A DNA stretch of 22,406 nt from assembly GCA_024277285.1 (NCBI GenBank), contig JAJRVM010000132.1:1-22406 (forward strand), written 5' to 3'. Every line of letters begins with the position of its first letter. Position 1 is the stretch's first letter. Made by a program: the position numbers and the translations under genes. The notes beneath the pieces were generated by a model, which saw only the letters and a program-made list of their open reading frames with translations, was not told where the DNA came from and did no database searches. Source of the stretch: Planctomycetota bacterium (GTDB taxonomy: Bacteria; Planctomycetota; Planctomycetia; Pirellulales; Pirellulaceae). Below, piece by piece: positions 1-8,224 of this stretch.

Positions 1-2
1 CG

Positions 3-353
3 CGTGAGGCAGATTGGTTTTCCACCAGCAAGCTACCTGATCTGGCATTCGACCATCCGCACATTCTGGACGTGGCACGCACTCGGCTGCGCAACAAGCT
101 CCAGTACCAGCCGATTGGGTTCGAGCTGCTGCCACGCAAGTTCACGTTGCGGCAATTGCAACACTTGTATGAAACAGTGCTTGGGCAATCGATCGACAAA
201 CGCAATTTTCGCAAGAAGATACTGAGCATGGAGTTGCTGGTCGAGTTGGACGAATGGGAGTCGAATGTAGCTCACCGCGCCGCCAGATTGTATCGATTCG
301 ATCAACGCAAGTACGATCGCCTTTGCAAGCAGGGGTTCCATTTTGAAATCTGA
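3..353 (+). CDS. Nudix-family protein, C-terminal winged-helix part (5'-truncated by window edge)
   Basis: The reading frame is open from base 3 to a TGA at 351-353, giving 116 residues without the true start. The sequence matches the C-terminal winged-helix region of Nudix proteins of the NrtR/ADP-ribose pyrophosphatase-like group. It shows the family pattern [18 protein letters not shown], then the helix run [17 protein letters not shown], the basic [10 protein letters not shown] segment, and a typical ending [13 protein letters not shown]...GFHFEI. The Nudix box itself (GX5EX7REUXEE) would lie upstream of the window, so catalytic activity cannot be judged. Relatives are either NAD-metabolism transcriptional regulators or Nudix hydrolases that keep this domain. 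It converges with the minus-strand gene that ends at 431; a 6-bp-stem hairpin (384-402) lies between them. Confidence 0.85.
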   Translation, partial: READWFSTSKLPDLAFDHPHILDVARTRLRNKLQYQPIGFELLPRKFTLRQLQHLYETVLGQSIDKRNFRKKILSMELLVELDEWESNVAHRAARLYRFDQRKYDRLCKQGFHFEI

Positions 354-383
354 TCCATTGTCACATCACCAACGCGAGGCCAC

Positions 384-402
384 CGCCGGACTTGTCCCGG
401 CG
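384..402. terminator. Short GC hairpin between convergent genes
   Basis: CGCCGG (384-389) pairs with CCGGCG (397-402) around a 7-nt loop. There is no T-tract on either side, so it is only a weak candidate for a shared terminator between the Nudix gene and the convergent minus-strand gene. Confidence 0.25.
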
Positions 403-430
403 CGCGCTCGGACTGGTCAGCTACGGAGAG

Positions 431-3127
431 TTACTCGTCCTTCTTCCCGCCCTGTTTCAGGACATCAAAGAAGGGCAGTGTGATGGCCGATTCGTGCTCT
501 TTGCGTTGCATATCGACATGTGCGTGAATGACCAATCGTTGCGGGTACTTAACCAGTTGCGTTTCGAGGCCACGGAACCAATCGAGTGCCGGTGCGACGT
601 ATTCGGGTGGCAATGTGTAATCGGCGGATGCGGGCCAGGCGGTCGAGTGCCAGTGTTGGCCGGAGCCGTCCGCGACGATCTCGTATTTGCCGCCCAGAGG
701 ACAAACAAATTGTGCGTTGAGCAGGCTTTCGGCCACAACACGCGATTCGGCAAGCGGCACTTTCAGTTGTTGTGACAAAATGCTCATGAACCGGGCGTTG
801 GCAACCGACACTTGTCGAGCCCTTTCATAGCCCATCTGGTTCAGCCAACCACGGAATCGCGCCTTGCTCAAATCACCGATACGAACGCGGACTTGAGCGG
901 GTTTACTTTCGAGAAACCCTATCTGCTCGCTCGCTTGCGTGATGATGTTCTTGTCCATGGACAGTACCGAGAATCCACGCCCTTGCCACCGCAGCAGGCC
1001 GAATGGCAATTCGGTAAAGCCGTCCTTCGCGGCTCCTCCGGAGGTGAGCGGAATCATGTCGAGGAATCCGGGTTTGGGCCAGGCACCCAGAAAGCCTGGT
1101 GCGGTGCGGACGATTTGGAGCAATTGCAGAGACTGATCTGGTCTCGGTTGTCGCAGCGGTTCTCGGTCCTGGACGCCCAGGAACAGGCGGTGCGGAGCCA
1201 CGTTCGGGAAGAGTATGCCGCCACGCAGTGACGCTTCGATCGAGATCATGTTGTCGTCAGGTGGGACGAGTGAATAGGGAGTTGGATCGGCCAACATCGA
1301 CATCAGCAGTTTGTATTTGAAGTCACTCATCGGCGAGATGAATGCGTCGATCGTAATCCGCTCATTGCGTTGGCCCTGCAGGGAAAAGCGTTTCAGGGCG
1401 ACCAGGACCGGATCCACTTGCTGCCAGTGTTCAGCGTAATATTCTGCATGGGTCAAGTACCGTTGCAACTCGTCCGCCGATACTCCCGTGGTTGCGACGT
1501 CAGGTACGGGGGTGAAGAAACCACGTTGACCGCGCAGCGAATCGACAATGCCGTTCTCGGAAACCACCGCTCGGCTCTGATCGGCACGAGTTCCAAAGCG
1601 GGATGGCAAAACGTGCGCGGCAATCAGGTCCTCGACGGTGTTGTGCGGCATCCCTTCAGATTTAGCCGCCAGCTGTGCCAGCGTAATCAGTTCGATATCG
1701 GTCGCAGCTTGCAAGCGCCGATACAATTCAATCTGGTAATGTGGGCTCAGTAGATTGCGAAAAAATGCGGAGGAGAAGTAGATGAATATCGTGTCGTCAC
1801 GTTCGGTCGAGACGACGGAACGCGCGTAGCGAAACTCGTCGTTTGTTCCCAACGTTCCTTGCCCATCCGCCACAGCGAGGAACCGTTCGACGAGCGCCCG
1901 GGAGTTCGTTACCAAGTGGTAATCGCCGTCAACCAGGTAGAACGAGCGTAAGCGATTGTCGGGCGTGGCGAGCAGCGATACGTCTTTACCGCCGATTTGT
2001 ACCGTCGTGAGCGTGGCGCCCTGGTTGCGCTCACGCGCAAGCGCTTCCTGCCTTTGTTGACCAATGGAGATCCCCAGCAGCGGTCCACGCGATTGGAACA
2101 CGACGCCCATGGCAGCCCCCTGCCGCAAGAACGTGTCGGTGCCGATCACCGCCATGTCGGCAACCGCTTGAGGGCCCAACAGCTTGGCCAACAGTCCAGC
2201 TTTCAAGACGATCTGGTTTTGAAAACGTTCGGTCAGTTTGGCGCGGTACCCTTGCGCCGACACCATGCTGCCAATCTCGCCGCCATAGTCGTTGGTCAGG
2301 GTGTCGAACCACATGAAATTCGCGTACTGACCGAAACGGATATAAAAACACTCTTCCGGTACTCGCATCGCCATGGCTTCGACGGCAACATCGCCTTTCA
2401 GCTCAGGTATCGTGCCGGTGTTCCATTTCACGCTGCGCGGCAAAGGATGATCGGCCGTAGCGTTGTCTGGCAGCAATCCCAAGCTGGTCGCCTTGACGAT
2501 TTGCATGCGCATCGATTCTGCGCCGGCCAACAATTCGAGTGTCTGGCGTCCTTTGCTTTTGCGTGTTTCGGATCTGAGCCGTGTGACGAGGGGTGTTTCC
2601 AGGTTTAGCCGCCGGGCTAGCATGGACGTCAGATACGTTTCCACCAGTGGTGGATGCTCACTCTCCTTTGACAAATCCCGAAACATGGCGTTGTAGGACC
2701 GCCACCAGCGACGCAGTAGACGCCGGTATGCCGCGGCATTGCGACGCTCGGGAGTGACCGTGACGCGCTGCTTTGTCGATGTGCCGATCGTGACATCGAA
2801 TGGCGTGTCGCCATGAAATAGGATCAGCACAGTCAGGCGGGAGCTCAAACGCGTGTCACTTCCAAGCAAGCGTTTCAGAACGCTGCCGCTGACCGTTGGG
2901 TAGAGGACCCGCCCTTGGGGACCTTCAAACGTCATGGCGGTACGCCCCAGCGGTGCTGTGCTGCCGTCTTCAGGATAGGAGACCGTGATCTGAGCGACAC
3001 CGAAGGGCTGGCCGACGATCGCCTCGACTTCCACCGCACCAGCCGATTTGGGGGACGCTAGCATGGCAATGACTGCGGTGACAAATACAACCTGAATACT
3101 GCTGTCTCGCATTGAATTCACTCCCAT
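431..3127 (-). CDS. Large secreted protein of unknown function
   Basis: This is an 898-residue frame with no family I can name with certainty. The N-terminus reads as a Sec signal peptide: a charged start (MRDSS), a hydrophobic core (VVFVTAVIAML) and a cleavage-like site near SAGA-VEVE. The mature protein is therefore probably periplasmic or exported. The rest is mixed alpha/beta without membrane spans. The middle part (for example FYLVDGDYHLVTNS) faintly recalls DUF3352-type proteins, an impression only. The C-terminus is charged (KQGGKKDE). Two starts are possible. ATG 3127 is preceded by AGGA with a 5-nt gap, and ATG 3112 (codon 6) is preceded by GGAG with an 8-nt gap; the second gives the cleaner signal peptide. 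It is divergent from the nitrilase gene across a 650-bp spacer. Confidence 0.8.
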   Translation of the reverse strand: MGVNSMRDSSIQVVFVTAVIAMLASPKSAGAVEVEAIVGQPFGVAQITVSYPEDGSTAPLGRTAMTFEGPQGRVLYPTVSGSVLKRLLGSDTRLSSRLTVLILFHGDTPFDVTIGTSTKQRVTVTPERRNAAAYRRLLRRWWRSYNAMFRDLSKESEHPPLVETYLTSMLARRLNLETPLVTRLRSETRKSKGRQTLELLAGAESMRMQIVKATSLGLLPDNATADHPLPRSVKWNTGTIPELKGDVAVEAMAMRVPEECFYIRFGQYANFMWFDTLTNDYGGEIGSMVSAQGYRAKLTERFQNQIVLKAGLLAKLLGPQAVADMAVIGTDTFLRQGAAMGVVFQSRGPLLGISIGQQRQEALARERNQGATLTTVQIGGKDVSLLATPDNRLRSFYLVDGDYHLVTNSRALVERFLAVADGQGTLGTNDEFRYARSVVSTERDDTIFIYFSSAFFRNLLSPHYQIELYRRLQAATDIELITLAQLAAKSEGMPHNTVEDLIAAHVLPSRFGTRADQSRAVVSENGIVDSLRGQRGFFTPVPDVATTGVSADELQRYLTHAEYYAEHWQQVDPVLVALKRFSLQGQRNERITIDAFISPMSDFKYKLLMSMLADPTPYSLVPPDDNMISIEASLRGGILFPNVAPHRLFLGVQDREPLRQPRPDQSLQLLQIVRTAPGFLGAWPKPGFLDMIPLTSGGAAKDGFTELPFGLLRWQGRGFSVLSMDKNIITQASEQIGFLESKPAQVRVRIGDLSKARFRGWLNQMGYERARQVSVANARFMSILSQQLKVPLAESRVVAESLLNAQFVCPLGGKYEIVADGSGQHWHSTAWPASADYTLPPEYVAPALDWFRGLETQLVKYPQRLVIHAHVDMQRKEHESAITLPFFDVLKQGGKKDE

Positions 3128-3779
3128 TCGCTTCCTGCCGCCAAGCGCGCCGTGCTATTGCCTCTGTTCCATATCCCACAACCGTGGACAAATCGGGAAC
3201 TCCGAGTCTCGAACTGCCGTCAGCTCCTCCACGTAGACGCGCCGCATGGGCAGCGTTGATCGGAGCGTTGGCGGATCCCCTCGGGTGCAATTGAGCCATC
3301 CCGGAAGCTGTCGCGTTGATTGCTAGCAACGATGAACGTCTCGAGCTACAAGTGCAGTCCGACCGTGCCGAATGCCCGCCTGCATGATTCTCGTTGGAAT
3401 GCTGCTGGTCAAGTGGGCTGCAGCCGGTTTGGTCACCAGGGGCTTGCGATTAGGTTTGGCTTTCCGTGCCACCACTCGATCTCACACGTGTTCCAGTCAT
3501 TTACATACGACGTGGCAACCAACGCCAGCTGGAACCATGAATCCCAGCGTGAGCAGCTTAAGCAGCGTGAGTCGTGGAGACACGATCTCATTTGTCCGCA
3601 AGAACAGAACGGCGGTCTAGCAGGTGCGGTGTGTTGGGCGGAGTTGATCGAGCTCGGAAGTCGCGTCGGTGCGTGCGGTGATACCTGGCTGGCATGGAAG
3701 GGGAACGGCACATGTGGACCGTAGCCACGTGTACCCACCGATTGCATGCTCGGCAGGCTGTGGGGCATAATGTGAGTCC
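3128..3779. other. Divergent intergenic spacer (652 bp)
   Basis: This spacer separates the minus-strand secreted protein from the plus-strand nitrilase and should hold both promoters. Frames here are short, rich in Ser/Cys/Arg/His and resemble no family, so I call no gene. Visible items are a small palindrome (CGTTG...CAACG near 3312-3328), a repeated AGCGTGAG near 3546-3572, and a promoter-like pair directly in front of the nitrilase. Confidence 0.6.
3742..3771 (+). promoter_or_regulatory. Weak sigma-70-like promoter directly before the nitrilase gene
   Basis: TTGCAT (3742-3747, 3/6 match to the -35 consensus) and CATAAT (3766-3771, 5/6 match to the -10 consensus) are 18 nt apart. Transcription would start about 7 nt after the -10 hexamer, near 3778-3780, which is the position of the ATG. 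If the promoter is real, the mRNA would be leaderless or nearly so. Confidence 0.35.
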
Positions 3780-4799
3780 ATGAGCAACCAGCAGAACCGA
3801 TATTACGCCGCCGCCTGTCAACTGGACCTACCCAACCCGAAACGAAGAGATGGGATCCACCGGCGCGTGCAGAAGATGCTGAATATGATCTCCTGTGCGG
3901 TGACCGGCTATGAACCTTTTCATGACGTTCGCCTGATCGTGTTTCCTGAGTTCGCTCATGCGGCGCCGATCTTCCCTACGGTCGACGAATTGCTTGATCG
4001 ACTGGCGCTGCCGATCCCCAATGAGCATACGGATCGATATGTTGAAAAAGCCAAGGAACTGGGCATCTATATCCAGACTGGTACGTTTCTGGAGTCGGAT
4101 GCGAAGTGGCCGGGACATGTGTTCAATACGACCTGCCTGATTGGGCCAGATGGGATTCTGTCGAAGTACCGCAAAGTACACACCTGGCTCCCGTGGGAAG
4201 TGCATACCAGCCCACATGACTTAGCTGAGTACGATGACCCGATCTATCCGGTTGTCGAGACGGAGATTGGACGAATCGGCGCTGCTATCTGCTACGATTG
4301 GCTCTTTCCAGAGGCGATTCGCCAGTTAGCGCTGGCCGGCGCGGAAATCCTGGTTCGTGTCTCGGCCTACATGGACCCATGGGGAACCGCAGTGCCGATG
4401 GATTGGTGGACGATGATCAATCGCGTTCGTGCGATCGAGAATATGGCGTACGTCGTGGCGGCCAATCAAGCCGCGTCACACGAAAACTATCTACCTTTCA
4501 GTTGGCCGGGTGGCAGCATGGTTGTCGACTTCGATGGCCGTTTGCTGGCGCAGGCTGACCCGGGAGCGGGGAGCAAGATCGTGGTCGGACCGATCGACCT
4601 GGAGGTTCTGCGCCACGAACGCCAGCGCCGTCGCGGGCACCAGATGATGGCTCATCTGCGTACCGAAACGTACACGGGGTACGCACAACCCTGTTACCCA
4701 AGCGGGCTGGGCGACGACGGCACGATCTCGGTCCAACGCAACGACCAAGCCACTGCAACGGCCTGGCAGCGCTTGCGCGAACGATGGAGTGCGAAATAG
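3780..4799 (+). CDS. Carbon-nitrogen hydrolase (nitrilase superfamily)
   Basis: A complete 339-residue member of the nitrilase/amidase superfamily, which cleaves non-peptide C-N bonds in the cytoplasm. The Glu-Lys-Cys triad is visible: E57 in VFPEFAHAA, K132 in SKYRKVHTW and C171 in AAICYDWLFPEAIR. The following RVSAYMDPWG and RVRAIENMAYVVAANQ segments also fit the family. Conservation of the active-site surroundings suggests a working enzyme; the substrate (amide, carbamoyl compound or nitrile) cannot be read from the sequence. Length is within the family range plus a short C-terminal extension. No good Shine-Dalgarno precedes the ATG, whereas a -10-like hexamer lies only 9 bp upstream, so a leaderless transcript is possible. 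It stands alone, convergent with the gene that ends at 5116. Confidence 0.93.
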   Translation: MSNQQNRYYAAACQLDLPNPKRRDGIHRRVQKMLNMISCAVTGYEPFHDVRLIVFPEFAHAAPIFPTVDELLDRLALPIPNEHTDRYVEKAKELGIYIQTGTFLESDAKWPGHVFNTTCLIGPDGILSKYRKVHTWLPWEVHTSPHDLAEYDDPIYPVVETEIGRIGAAICYDWLFPEAIRQLALAGAEILVRVSAYMDPWGTAVPMDWWTMINRVRAIENMAYVVAANQAASHENYLPFSWPGGSMVVDFDGRLLAQADPGAGSKIVVGPIDLEVLRHERQRRRGHQMMAHLRTETYTGYAQPCYPSGLGDDGTISVQRNDQATATAWQRLRERWSAK

Positions 4800-5115
4800 A
4801 CCGGCGTTCTACTTGGACTACGTTTTTTCTTCGAGAGTGCCTTGCCGTTTAACCGCTAGGCCAGAGCTGCGGTGCGTCGAGCGCGCGTGTGGCATCGCGA
4901 TACGGTTCGAGTCAGTGTGACGGTTTCCTTACGCTTCCGTCAGCGGCGGCGGCGTGCGCGCTGAAGGTCGGCGCGTCGAGGCGTACAGGCCGGTGCCGTT
5001 GGCGCGCGGGGACGAATCATGCAAACGCATCTGCTAACTCCCCACCCCCGCCAGATAAACACGGTGCCGGTACGGATAAATCCAGGTCACTTTATCCAAG
5101 TGTCGTGTTGATATA
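4800..5115. other. Convergent intergenic spacer (316 bp)
   Basis: This lies between the nitrilase stop and the stop of the minus-strand zinc-ribbon repeat protein. A T6 run (4823-4828) follows the nitrilase stop with only a poor 4-bp hairpin before it, so it is at best a weak terminator. The rest is GC-rich with no convincing gene or RNA. I saw no A-variable template repeat of the type used by diversity-generating retroelements. Confidence 0.5.
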
Positions 5116-5724
5116 TCACTTGAGTTGACGCTTGACTGACTCCCAGTTGTGGATGCGAGCGATCTTCAGGGAGATGCGAATCTTCTTGGGTGCCACGAAG
5201 ACGGAAATCCGGTCTTTGACGAAACGTGCGTGCTTTCGTGCGGCAACAAACGTCTTGTTCTCGCCGCGAAAGTTCTCGTAGTGGATCTCGACCGGATCGG
5301 AAAAATCGGGTTCGAGCTCGCGCAAGGCCTTTTCCACATCGCCCCAATTCTGGATTCGCGTGGGAGCAAGGGCGACCCGTCCACCGGTCGGGAGGATACG
5401 TACCGAGACCCGTTGTTTGCGCGTTTTCAGGCTGTTGGCGTCGCATTCAAACGTTCGAGATTGTCCAAACGCGTTGATGTAGTCGATGTTCAACGTACGG
5501 TCAAACGTGACAGGTCGGGAGCGGGAGGGGTATGGATGAAACTCCATCGGCTCGTAATAGAGTTCACCGAGCTGCGAACTTGTCTCATTCTGGCTTGGCG
5601 GCGATTCTCGAGAAGGACAGCTAGGGTCCCGGCATCGAACTCCAAAAAAACTGTCCTTGGCATCGGAGGATCCGCATCGATCACAACGAACGGGCAGGCC
5701 AAAGAGTTTTGAAATAATACCCAC
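5116..5724 (-). CDS. Zinc-ribbon protein with two copies of a 60-residue domain (unknown function)
   Basis: I chose GTG 5724 as start because an excellent Shine-Dalgarno (GAGGGAG) lies 6 nt upstream; the frame is open further to TTG 5754, which lacks one. The product is 202 residues. It begins MGIISKLFGLPVRCDRCG, and C14, C17, C31 and C36 form a probable zinc site. After a Pro/Ser-rich linker come two units, residues 77-136 and 144-202, that align without gaps with 19 of 59 identities. Each unit reads I-x-Y-x-N-x2-G near its start, TF, K-x-R-x-SV, P, then RI-x-NW near its end. The pattern resembles beta-barrel WYL-like domains but lacks a W-Y-L motif, so that link is tentative. It follows the reverse transcriptase by 128 bp on the same strand. 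No function is assigned. Confidence 0.75.
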   Translation of the reverse strand: MGIISKLFGLPVRCDRCGSSDAKDSFFGVRCRDPSCPSRESPPSQNETSSQLGELYYEPMEFHPYPSRSRPVTFDRTLNIDYINAFGQSRTFECDANSLKTRKQRVSVRILPTGGRVALAPTRIQNWGDVEKALRELEPDFSDPVEIHYENFRGENKTFVAARKHARFVKDRISVFVAPKKIRISLKIARIHNWESVKRQLK

Positions 5725-5794
5725 GATTGGCTCCCTCGTGAGAACAGGTTGCAAACAAAAACGGAGCGGAGAGATGAACGGCTAAGAAAACGAT

Positions 5795-5816
5795 CAACCA
5801 CCCTCTTGTGTGGTTG
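5795..5816 (-). terminator. Hairpin followed by T-rich run downstream of the reverse transcriptase
   Basis: CAACCAC (5795-5801) pairs with GTGGTTG (5810-5816), giving a 7-bp stem and an 8-nt loop. Read on the minus strand it is followed by ATCGTTTTCTT, a loose U-tract. It sits between the RT stop and the next gene and may be a partial terminator or part of a structured RNA. Confidence 0.4.
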
Positions 5817-5852
5817 TCTTCAATGACCTCTATCTACAGGTGGCGCTCTTTC

Positions 5853-7304
5853 TCACGAGTCTGTTTTCGCCACTGCTTCTAGATTTGGAGAAAAGGCCTT
5901 GCGGCCTGGCAACCGTTTCATCTCCCGCTCCTTAGCTCTTTCGGTACGCAGTTGGAAAAAGGAAGACGTAATGTGTCCGTGGTTAAGCAATCGCCGCCGA
6001 TGGCGTAGCGATGGTAGGCCCATCTTACGAAGTTGAGCAAACGAAATATGCCGAAAGTTGCTCTTTCGGTGGCCCGTTTGCAGTGCCAAGGCAAGCACTT
6101 CTTCCGCCAGCCACCGGTCAATTAAACGCAATTGCTGCTCGTCGTCAACATGTTTCAAGTAATAGTCGATGATGGCGACGGGCCGAACGCCGCCCCTCAA
6201 GACCTGCTGGGCGATCTTGATCGCCAGTTGCGCTCGGCTCACTCGGTCCCGGCAGCGGCGGAAATGGCGGCGCTGACGACGAAACGCAAAGCGAAAAAGA
6301 TTGCGGATTTTCCTTGCCTTGTCGCGTGACAACCGAATGTGGCCATCGACCCCAAATTCCAGCCCGAGGTGCCGAAACCCCTGAGCATGCTCGAATTGGT
6401 CGTCGGCTTGATTCGAGGCCGAGAAGGAGAGATCCTTGTGGTGGCTTGGTTTGCTTGCCAATTTCAGGGCCGCGAAAGAATCTGCCAAGATGACTCCGGC
6501 CGTAATCGCGGTGTCGCGCGACCGGCTGGCAAGAAGAAGGTCGTCCGCGTAGCGAAAATAATGCAGCCCGGTAATTCGCTCCAGGCGGTTGTCCAACGGA
6601 GTGAGGTAGAGGTTCGCGAAGAAGCAGGCGATTGGGCTTCCAAAAGGGATCCCGACCGAGGCGGAGACGGCGGGGACCGCCGTGGCATCGTTGCCGTCGC
6701 TGTCATCGATAACGAACTGAAACTCAATACGTTGCCGCAGCAGATCGAATAAGTAGTCCCCCGGTTCGACCCAACGTGCGAGCATTTCGATGAGGCATCG
6801 ATGGTCGATCGAAGGAAAAAAGTTCTTCACGTCGCGTTTCAGGATAAACAACGGCTCGCCGCCGCGCGTAATCCGAGCGATTCTTCGCTGCGCCACATCC
6901 ACACCGTACCCTCGATGCCGATAGGCGAACGAGCATTTCGAGAAGAGGTGATCGCAACGACGATTCAACTGGTTGAACAGTAAGCGATCAACGATCCGCT
7001 CTTCCCACGGAAAAATGTAGACGACTCGCTGTTTGTTCTTGACCTTGTAAGTGAGTTGTTTGGCAGCTCGAAATTCATAGCACCGCTGCAGGAGCGATCG
7101 ATGGAGTCGCCGCAGGTTGCGCCCGGTGTGCCGAGCAAAGTCATACAACGTTTTCTCGTCGTGAGAAAAACTGAGTGCTTTGCGCCACGCAAACAGGGGC
7201 TTCGTGTAGACTTGCAAGGCGGCTTTGTTCAGCGCCAGTTCATTGTAGATATCGCCAAACCGGAGCCTTCGTTCTCGACATCTTGGCATCCAATTCAATG
7301 TCAC
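5853..7304 (-). CDS. Stand-alone reverse transcriptase (RNA-directed DNA polymerase)
   Basis: Numbering is from GTG 7367, the longest frame (504 residues). The palm catalytic aspartates are present: D179 in ILKRDVKNFFPSID and the pair D275-D276 in HYFRYADDLLLA. Upstream are the fingers motif FSKCSFAYRHRGYGVDVAQ (about 142-160) and GIPFGSPIACFFANLYLTPLD (about 239-259), where group II intron RTs have a QG...SP motif. FRHLGLEFGVDGHIRLSRDK follows as the primer-grip region. The basic C-terminal part shows no intron maturase or HNH domain, so this is not a group II intron protein. GIPFGSP is also not the SQ-type motif of DGR enzymes, and no retron VTG motif is seen. It may belong to the unclassified or defence-type RTs. 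I prefer GTG 7304 as start because GGAGGG lies 9 nt upstream. It lies 90 bp after the zinc-ribbon gene, same strand. Confidence 0.9.
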   Translation of the reverse strand: MTLNWMPRCRERRLRFGDIYNELALNKAALQVYTKPLFAWRKALSFSHDEKTLYDFARHTGRNLRRLHRSLLQRCYEFRAAKQLTYKVKNKQRVVYIFPWEERIVDRLLFNQLNRRCDHLFSKCSFAYRHRGYGVDVAQRRIARITRGGEPLFILKRDVKNFFPSIDHRCLIEMLARWVEPGDYLFDLLRQRIEFQFVIDDSDGNDATAVPAVSASVGIPFGSPIACFFANLYLTPLDNRLERITGLHYFRYADDLLLASRSRDTAITAGVILADSFAALKLASKPSHHKDLSFSASNQADDQFEHAQGFRHLGLEFGVDGHIRLSRDKARKIRNLFRFAFRRQRRHFRRCRDRVSRAQLAIKIAQQVLRGGVRPVAIIDYYLKHVDDEQQLRLIDRWLAEEVLALALQTGHRKSNFRHISFAQLRKMGLPSLRHRRRLLNHGHITSSFFQLRTERAKEREMKRLPGRKAFSPNLEAVAKTDS

Positions 7305-7394
7305 TTGCCATGGCCCTCCGCGAGAACTAATTACGTATTCCGCGCGCCGGCGCGCTGCTTGAAGCACCGACCCGGGGCATCTCAGCCCGGTCCC

Positions 7395-8114
7395 TTAGCT
7401 GTCTAGCGTGGTGTCTTCGGGCAGGTAGAGCAGAGCGCCACAGTGGCTGCAAAACAACGCTCGACCTAGCATCAGGATATTCATCGTTTGTGGCGAGAGC
7501 ATTTGGAAGCAGCCACTGCAGGTTTCGCCATCGACCTGGGCCAGTGTATCTTCGCCGCGTGTCCGCGCGATACGCAAATAGTCTGCCTTGATTTCGGATG
7601 GCAGCGAGCTTTCGGCTTCGTGCAGCAGCTGCGTCACGCGCTCCAACTCGGCGCTCAGCTGAGTTTGTTCCGCGTCGATGCGCGTACGAAGCGCTTCCAA
7701 GTCGGCGATAACCTTTTCCCGCTCTTCGTCTTCCTTGGAAACAAGCGCTTGTTGTTCGTCGATTCGTTCGAGTGCTTCGAGAATCTCATCGGATAAGACA
7801 CTGTTGGCCTGATTGTCTGCTGCGATCTGCTCAGTCAGCGTCTGGTATTCCCGATTGCTGGCACAGGTGTTCAGCTTGCGTTGCAGATCTTTTATCCGAT
7901 CTTCGCGCTGGCGCAGCTGCAACTGTTTCTCATCGGCGGACATGCGCGTTTGTTGGAGTGTTTCCTTGTCGGCGGCAAATTTGGTGTCCACCGTTTGCAG
8001 ATGTGCTGCGGACGCTCGGACCAGTCTGGGACCATGTTGCAGCCGGCCGCGCAGGTCGGTGATTTGACGATGAATGCGATGGACTTCGCGAAGCGCTGAT
8101 GCGGTGACAGACAT
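7395..8114 (-). CDS. Coiled-coil protein with C4 zinc ribbon (CT398/HP0958-like, zf-RING_7)
   Basis: A 239-residue soluble protein. Residues about 5-170 are heptad-rich, charged and alpha-helical, expected to fold as a long antiparallel coiled-coil hairpin; the ASNREYQTLTEQI turn region near 85-97 is typical of this family. A C-terminal zinc ribbon follows with C199, C202, C222 and C225 (CSGCFQM...FCSHCGALLY). Family members are proposed nucleic-acid-binding or chaperone-like proteins; the exact role is unknown. ATG 8114 has AAGGAG 10 nt upstream. It follows rpoD on the same strand but behind a strong terminator, so it probably has its own promoter in 8115-8224 or depends on read-through. Its position next to rpoD is recurrent in planctomycetes, to my knowledge. 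Confidence 0.85.
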   Translation of the reverse strand: MSVTASALREVHRIHRQITDLRGRLQHGPRLVRASAAHLQTVDTKFAADKETLQQTRMSADEKQLQLRQREDRIKDLQRKLNTCASNREYQTLTEQIAADNQANSVLSDEILEALERIDEQQALVSKEDEEREKVIADLEALRTRIDAEQTQLSAELERVTQLLHEAESSLPSEIKADYLRIARTRGEDTLAQVDGETCSGCFQMLSPQTMNILMLGRALFCSHCGALLYLPEDTTLDS

Positions 8115-8224
8115 GATGAAATCACTCCTTCAAAGGACGCTGGCCAACGGAGCTGTTGTGCTCGACGACATGGCACGATTCTGTTGAGTTGTAACCTTGG
8201 TGAAGGTCGTTAAAGCGGGGCACG

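Noticed and set aside
3320..3724. 134-codon plus-strand ORF in the divergent spacer
   Set aside because: It has no family resemblance, unusual Ser/Cys/Trp-rich composition and no ribosome site, and it lies where promoters are expected.
3780..7367. A DRT type 1-like defence system (reverse transcriptase with nitrilase)
   Set aside because: Known members carry the nitrilase domain in the RT protein itself. Here the nitrilase is on the opposite strand, 2.5 kb away, convergent and separated by another gene, and it looks like an ordinary complete amidohydrolase.
5853..7367. Group II intron
   Set aside because: There is no maturase or endonuclease domain after the RT and no domain V-like hairpin downstream was seen.
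4800..7400. Diversity-generating retroelement
   Set aside because: The RT motif is GIPFGSP, not the DGR-type motif, and I found no template/variable repeat pair or Avd-like gene nearby.
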